Positions 7,070 through 10,206 of a DNA stretch of 10,206 bases are shown here, piece after piece. Origin of the DNA: Porticoccus sp041592135 (GTDB lineage Bacteria > Pseudomonadota > Gammaproteobacteria > Pseudomonadales > Porticoccaceae); assembly GCA_041592135.1 (NCBI GenBank), contig JBFHQR010000083.1; one strand, given 5' to 3'. A program made the position numbers and the translations under genes. Position 1 is the first letter of the stretch. Every line of letters starts with the position of its first letter. Under the pieces are notes generated by a model that was not told the DNA's origin, ran no database searches, and saw nothing but the letters and a program-made list of their open reading frames with translations.

Positions 7070-7996
7070 ATGAGCGCTGAAGCAAAACAGGTATTCATCC
7101 ACCTTTCCGATCTCCATCTCTCGGATCTCGGTGGCGTGGGGTTTTCACAGCTGCTCAGCAAGAGACTGCTGGGCTATCTTTCCTGGCGTCGCAAGCGCCG
7201 TCGGGAACACAGTGCCGCGGTACTGGCTGCCCTGTGCGCCGATCTGGGGCTGCTGCCTGCAAACCACCTGCTGGTGAGCGGGGATCTGACGCACCTGGGG
7301 CTGCCGGACGAGTTCTCCCAGGTTCGCCGTTGGCTCGATCAGTTGGCGGCGGCCGGTGATATCAGTGTGGTACCGGGCAATCACGACAGCTATGTGGCTG
7401 AGTCCTGGCAGAATACCTATTCCCGCTGGCTGCCCTACCTGCGTTCTGATGGCGCTGCTGAGCCGGCATCGCTGCTCCAGGCCTTTCCGTCCCTGAAGGT
7501 GCGCGAAGGGATCGCATTCATCGGTCTTAACAGTGCGCTGCCGACACCGCCTTTTTTCGCCACCGGAAAACTGGGCAGTGCCCAGCTGGAGAAGCTGTCT
7601 GCCCTGCTTGCGGAGACGGCTGCCCGGGGGCTGTTCAGGGTGGTTTATCTGCACCATCCGCCGATCCCCGGTCAGGAGAAATGGCGTAAACGCTTGTGCG
7701 ATGCGGCGGCACTGCTCGATGTCATCCGTCGCCAGGGCGCCGAATTGTTGCTGCACGGACACAGTCACAGGTGGCAACACGAAATGCTTGAACTGCCGGG
7801 TGGAAAAGCGGTGCCGGTGATCGGTATTCCCTCCTCTTCAGCGCTGGGGCAGCATGGCGAAGCGGCCCTGTACAATCGCTACAGCCTGGAGCGTGTGGCA
7901 ACTGGCTGGACCTTGCAGCTGGAAAGTCGCCGCTACCAGCGGGACGCGGGACGTTTCCTGAGTGCGGGCACCGAGTCATTTGCCATACCCCGCTAG
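7070..7996 (+). CDS. Metallophosphoesterase in the SPT operon
   Basis: 308 residues with all metal-binding blocks of the calcineurin-like phosphoesterase family: HLSDLHLS (D14, H16), VSGDLTHLG (D72), VPGNHD (N104, H105), YLHHPP (H195/H196) and LHGHSHRW (H231, H233). A basic segment WRRKRRR (39-45) follows the first block and could meet a membrane surface or an anionic substrate. There is no signal peptide. It lies 55 bp after the SPT gene on the same strand and is probably its operon partner. The subfamily is often labelled cyclic-AMP phosphodiesterase, but the context points towards a phospho-lipid or head-group intermediate; this is inference. ATG 7070 is chosen; GTG 7061 in the same frame would add three residues, and neither has a strong ribosome site. 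Confidence 0.88.
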   Translation: MSAEAKQVFIHLSDLHLSDLGGVGFSQLLSKRLLGYLSWRRKRRREHSAAVLAALCADLGLLPANHLLVSGDLTHLGLPDEFSQVRRWLDQLAAAGDISVVPGNHDSYVAESWQNTYSRWLPYLRSDGAAEPASLLQAFPSLKVREGIAFIGLNSALPTPPFFATGKLGSAQLEKLSALLAETAARGLFRVVYLHHPPIPGQEKWRKRLCDAAALLDVIRRQGAELLLHGHSHRWQHEMLELPGGKAVPVIGIPSSSALGQHGEAALYNRYSLERVATGWTLQLESRRYQRDAGRFLSAGTESFAIPR

Positions 7997-8012
7997 CAGC
8001 GAGGTGGCCAAG

Positions 8013-8056
8013 TATCTTAGGGGTAGTGTCTTGGGGCTTGTGTCTCTTAGGGCTTG
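8013..8056. repeat. Three degenerate tandem units at a convergent gene junction
   Basis: TATCTTAGGGGTAG (8013-8026), TGTCTTGGGGCTTG (8027-8040) and TGTCTCTTAGGGCTTG (8041-8056) are adjacent and alike, the third with a 2-bp insertion. The last unit contains the stop codon and end of the nucleotidyltransferase gene. This looks like replication slippage. No hairpin terminator is visible in the 50-bp gap. Confidence 0.45.
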
Positions 8057-8862
8057 GCGGGGGCAGCGGCCAGCTTTTGTTCCACCAGGGTGAAATCTGA
8101 AATGGAATCCACGTCAACGGCGGCATGGCCGTAGGGCAGGGTGACCGCCTGGAGCTTTAAGCCCAGTTTCTTCGACAGGCGCGCCAATGCCTCGTCCCTC
8201 GACAGCAGTCCCAGGCGATAGCGCAGTACCGACCACCAGCCCAGCAGTCCGATCAGAATGATGGGTTTTTTGCGCTGGTTTTCGATCTTGCGCCAAAAGT
8301 TGGCAATTTTTCGTCCCTCGGGGGTCAGGAAAGCAAACAGGTTGCAGTTGCAGAATTCGCCGTCCTGAAAGCGCAGCACCGTCTTCTTCATCATCGGGAA
8401 GCTGGCGTGAACCAGCGGGTAGGGTGCCATTGCCACCACCACATCGGCTCCCGTGGCCAGGCTCTCCCGGCAAAATGTGTCAATGATTTCGGCGTCCAGC
8501 AGCGGGTGATCCGCCGTGGTCAGCAGACATTTCCGGTCGACCGGCACTTCGCTCATGATTCGGAAAGCACTGGTGCTGGGGGTCGCCTCGGGATTGCGCC
8601 AGGTTATCTCCCCGTTGGTCACGCCCCGACTGATGCGCTCATCGGTATCCACCGATGCCTGTTGCGGGCCGGATAACCAGATGTCAGCTATCTGGCTGGA
8701 GGCGGTCAGTGCGTCCAGCACCCGGTGGATCATCGGCTGGCCGTCAATCTTGATTAACGCCTTGCAGGCGGCGCCGTGAAATTCGCGCAGCGGGTCTGTA
8801 CTGCAGCGTTCGCCGGCCAGCACAATCGCGGCGAGGGTGTTGTTGTTTTGGGAATCGGTCAT
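8047..8862 (-). CDS. MobA-like nucleotidyltransferase
   Basis: 271 residues with the nucleotidyltransferase Rossmann-like pattern. The N-terminal NTP-binding strand and loop is AAIVLAGERCSTDPL (11-25), followed by Lys35 in ACKALIKIDGQPMI (32-45). The metal-binding Asp is D118 in LLTTADHPLL (113-122), and the second acidic site is AVDVDSISDF (248-257). The usual LAGGxSxRMG loop is altered and widened, a pattern I associate with a subgroup of proteobacterial nucleotidyltransferases found near lipid genes. Such enzymes activate a phosphorylated small molecule with CTP or another NTP; here a polar head-group precursor is plausible but unproven. It begins 13 bp after the stop of the GNAT gene and is likely co-transcribed with it. 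ATG 8862 gives a natural N-terminus; the ribosome site is weak. Confidence 0.85.
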   Translation of the reverse strand: MTDSQNNNTLAAIVLAGERCSTDPLREFHGAACKALIKIDGQPMIHRVLDALTASSQIADIWLSGPQQASVDTDERISRGVTNGEITWRNPEATPSTSAFRIMSEVPVDRKCLLTTADHPLLDAEIIDTFCRESLATGADVVVAMAPYPLVHASFPMMKKTVLRFQDGEFCNCNLFAFLTPEGRKIANFWRKIENQRKKPIILIGLLGWWSVLRYRLGLLSRDEALARLSKKLGLKLQAVTLPYGHAAVDVDSISDFTLVEQKLAAAPAKP

Positions 8863-8875
8863 GGAATACTTCAGG

Positions 8876-10015
8876 TTATAACGGCTTTTGATAGACGCGG
8901 TACTTTTTGTACTGCTTGCCGCCTATCGATTCAATGATATTGCGCATGCCATCGTTGTTTTCCAGAATCCATCCCATTTCAACGTTTTCGATGCCCCGTT
9001 TCACCAATGCCGTTCTCACCGCATCGATCACCATAAAGGCCAGGGTGGGGCCCAATCGGGAATGCTGATATTCCTTGCGCACGCCCATCAACGGGACGCG
9101 TGCGCTGAGGGGATAGCGCACCTTGAGTCGCCACAGCAGTTTTAGCCAGCCAAAGGGTAGAAGTTTGCCTTGCAGATCTTTTGCCGCTTCGTTGATGTTG
9201 GGCAGGGCGACAATAAAGGCGACCGGGCGACCATCAATTTCCGCGATCTGGACGTAATCATCATCCAGCAGGAAGGTCAGGGTCTTGGCCATATCCGAGA
9301 ACTCCGCCTCGGTAAAAGGGACAAATCCCCAGTTGTTGGACCAGGCGTCGTTAAAGATGTCGCGCATGATCTCGAATTCTTCGGCCAACTGTTTGCGGCG
9401 CAAACAGCGCACGGTGACAACACGGCCGGTGGTGTCCACCAGTTTTTGCATCACCCTGGGGGTCACAAAGTCCGGGTGGATCGTGTAAGTCAGCAGGTCC
9501 TTGGTTTTTTGGAAACCCTGTTGCTCTACCCGTTCGGCGTAATGGGGCGGGGCGTGGCCCATCATGACGAAGGGCGGGGACTGAAAGCCCTCCACCAGCA
9601 AGCCGACTTCCTCATTGATGGACAGATTGAACGGTCCCTGGACCTCGGTCATGCCCCGTTGCCGCAACCAGTCCTCCGCCGTGGTGAGCAGTGCGGCAAA
9701 CACCTCCCCATCGTCCTCCGCTTCCAGCAGCCCGAAATAACCGAGTTTGTGGCCACCGTGGTGTTGCGGGTAGTGCTCGTCGATTTGTGCGGTAATGCGG
9801 CCCACGACCTTGCCCTGCCGGGTCGCGGTCCAGGCCTGGCACTGGGCGTGCTCGAAGAAAGGGTTTTTGCCAAACACGCGAATGCGTTGCTCCAGCTCCA
9901 GCGGGGCGATCCAGTGGGGGTCGTTGCGATAGATTGCCCCTGGCAGGCGAAGAAAGTCGCGTTTGCCGCTCCGGCCCTGTACGGGTGTGACGATGATATC
10001 GATATCAGGTCCCAT
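8876..10015 (-). CDS. cerS: GNAT-fold acyltransferase, probable bacterial ceramide synthase
   Basis: 379 residues, long for a GNAT protein and typical of the family that includes Caulobacter bacterial ceramide synthase. Blocks: IYRNDPHWIAPLELE (28-42), NPFFEHA (51-57), VVGRITAQID (70-79), GPFNLSINEEVGLLVEGF (127-144), NDAWSNNWGFVPFTEAEF (222-239), GVRKEYQHSRLGPTLAF (311-327, in the place of the CoA-binding turn) and a C-terminal EMGWILENNDGMRNIIESIG (346-365) leading to YKKYRVYQKPL. The expected reaction is transfer of a second acyl chain to the amino group of the sphingoid base. ATG 10015 is preferred because GGACGAG lies 5 bp upstream and a TTGTAG-17-TATACT promoter lies just before it; the frame is open to a TTG at 10087. 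It leads the pair with the nucleotidyltransferase. The assignment rests on remembered family pattern plus the SPT/ACP context. Confidence 0.8.
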   Translation of the reverse strand: MGPDIDIIVTPVQGRSGKRDFLRLPGAIYRNDPHWIAPLELEQRIRVFGKNPFFEHAQCQAWTATRQGKVVGRITAQIDEHYPQHHGGHKLGYFGLLEAEDDGEVFAALLTTAEDWLRQRGMTEVQGPFNLSINEEVGLLVEGFQSPPFVMMGHAPPHYAERVEQQGFQKTKDLLTYTIHPDFVTPRVMQKLVDTTGRVVTVRCLRRKQLAEEFEIMRDIFNDAWSNNWGFVPFTEAEFSDMAKTLTFLLDDDYVQIAEIDGRPVAFIVALPNINEAAKDLQGKLLPFGWLKLLWRLKVRYPLSARVPLMGVRKEYQHSRLGPTLAFMVIDAVRTALVKRGIENVEMGWILENNDGMRNIIESIGGKQYKKYRVYQKPL

Positions 10016-10054
10016 AAGCGCTCGTCCGGAATGGCGGATGCTAAAAAAGCCAGG

Positions 10055-10083
10055 AGTATACAGCCCGGTTTTTGAGCCTACAA
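10055..10083 (-). promoter_or_regulatory. Probable promoter of the cerS-like operon
   Basis: On the minus strand TTGTAG (10078-10083), exactly 17 bp, then TATACT (10055-10060), which is 5 of 6 to the -10 consensus. Transcription should start near 10048, about 33 bp before ATG 10015. This excludes the upstream TTG at 10087 from the message. Confidence 0.5.
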
Positions 10084-10151
10084 CCAACCCTCCTTGTACG
10101 ACTTTAGGGTAGATCCGTTGATTGTCATAAAGTGGTAATTTAACTGGGTTT

Positions 10152-10206
10152 TTATATCGAGTCTTTTGTGGGGGCGGCGTGGTGGTCGTGATCGCGCAGC
10201 TTGCTG
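10152..10206 (-). CDS. C-terminal end of an unidentified protein (partial)
   Basis: A minus-strand frame enters from the right edge and ends at TAA (10154-10152), encoding SKLRDHDHHAAPTKDSI. Codons are strongly GC-biased at third positions until the end, as in the other genes here, and the frame stops where the sequence turns AT-rich, as expected for a gene end. It would lie upstream of the cerS-like gene on the same strand, 136 bp from its start. The family cannot be told from 17 residues. Confidence 0.4.
   Translation of the reverse strand, partial: SKLRDHDHHAAPTKDSI

Noticed and set aside
5794..7161. 455-codon open frame on the minus strand
   Set aside because: It is antisense to the SPT gene, runs past it into the next gene, and shows no domain pattern. 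The SPT frame carries every catalytic motif.
8047..8862. Calling the nucleotidyltransferase molybdenum cofactor guanylyltransferase (mobA)
   Set aside because: The signature loop is altered and no molybdenum cofactor genes are nearby; a head-group enzyme fits the context better.
9170..10075. 301-codon open frame on the plus strand
   Set aside because: It is antisense to the ceramide-synthase-like gene; composition is rich in Gly, His, Val and Gln without motifs.
1..10206. CRISPR arrays, tRNA or rRNA genes, insertion sequences
   Set aside because: No regularly spaced repeats, no cloverleaf or rRNA-like stretch, and no transposase or terminal inverted repeats were seen on either strand.

Overview
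The window is a compact, GC-rich (roughly high-50s %), leaderless gene cluster with Shine-Dalgarno sites and sigma70-like elements. It looks like a Gram-negative proteobacterium, perhaps a marine gammaproteobacterium, but the taxon is an inference and not settled by the sequence. The core is a sphingolipid (ceramide) biosynthesis locus. It has a small acyl carrier protein (5526-5765), a serine palmitoyltransferase (5815-7014) and, on the other strand, a large GNAT-fold protein (8876-10015) that resembles the bacterial ceramide synthase family known from Caulobacter.

Layout. Left edge: the 3' end of an unidentified plus-strand gene (3-98) and a GC-rich hairpin. A minus-strand pair follows: a PAPS-dependent sulfotransferase (2243 down to 1317), then an ELM1-family GT-B-like protein (1289 down to 141). 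A 311-bp divergent intergenic region separates this pair from a plus-strand MsbA-type ABC half-transporter (2555-4282). The 3' end of the transporter gene overlaps that of a second, divergent ELM1-family gene (5383 down to 4262) by 21 bp. From a second divergent region (5384-5525) the plus-strand set ACP, SPT and metallophosphoesterase runs to 7996. It converges on a minus-strand pair, the GNAT protein followed by a MobA-like nucleotidyltransferase (8862 down to 8047). At the right edge is a likely C-terminal fragment of another minus-strand gene (10152-10206).

How the genes may work together (inference): the ACP holds the acyl chain, SPT condenses an acyl thioester with serine to 3-ketosphinganine, and the GNAT protein N-acylates the product. 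The nucleotidyltransferase, the metallophosphoesterase, the two ELM1-like putative glycosyltransferases and the sulfotransferase are candidate head-group enzymes. The ABC half-transporter is a candidate lipid flippase. The ketone reductase (CerR-type) and the acyl-CoA/ACP ligase known from the Caulobacter pathway are not in the window. The combination with a sulfotransferase and two ELM1-like proteins suggests a glycosylated and/or sulfated sphingolipid, which is the most interesting hypothesis here.
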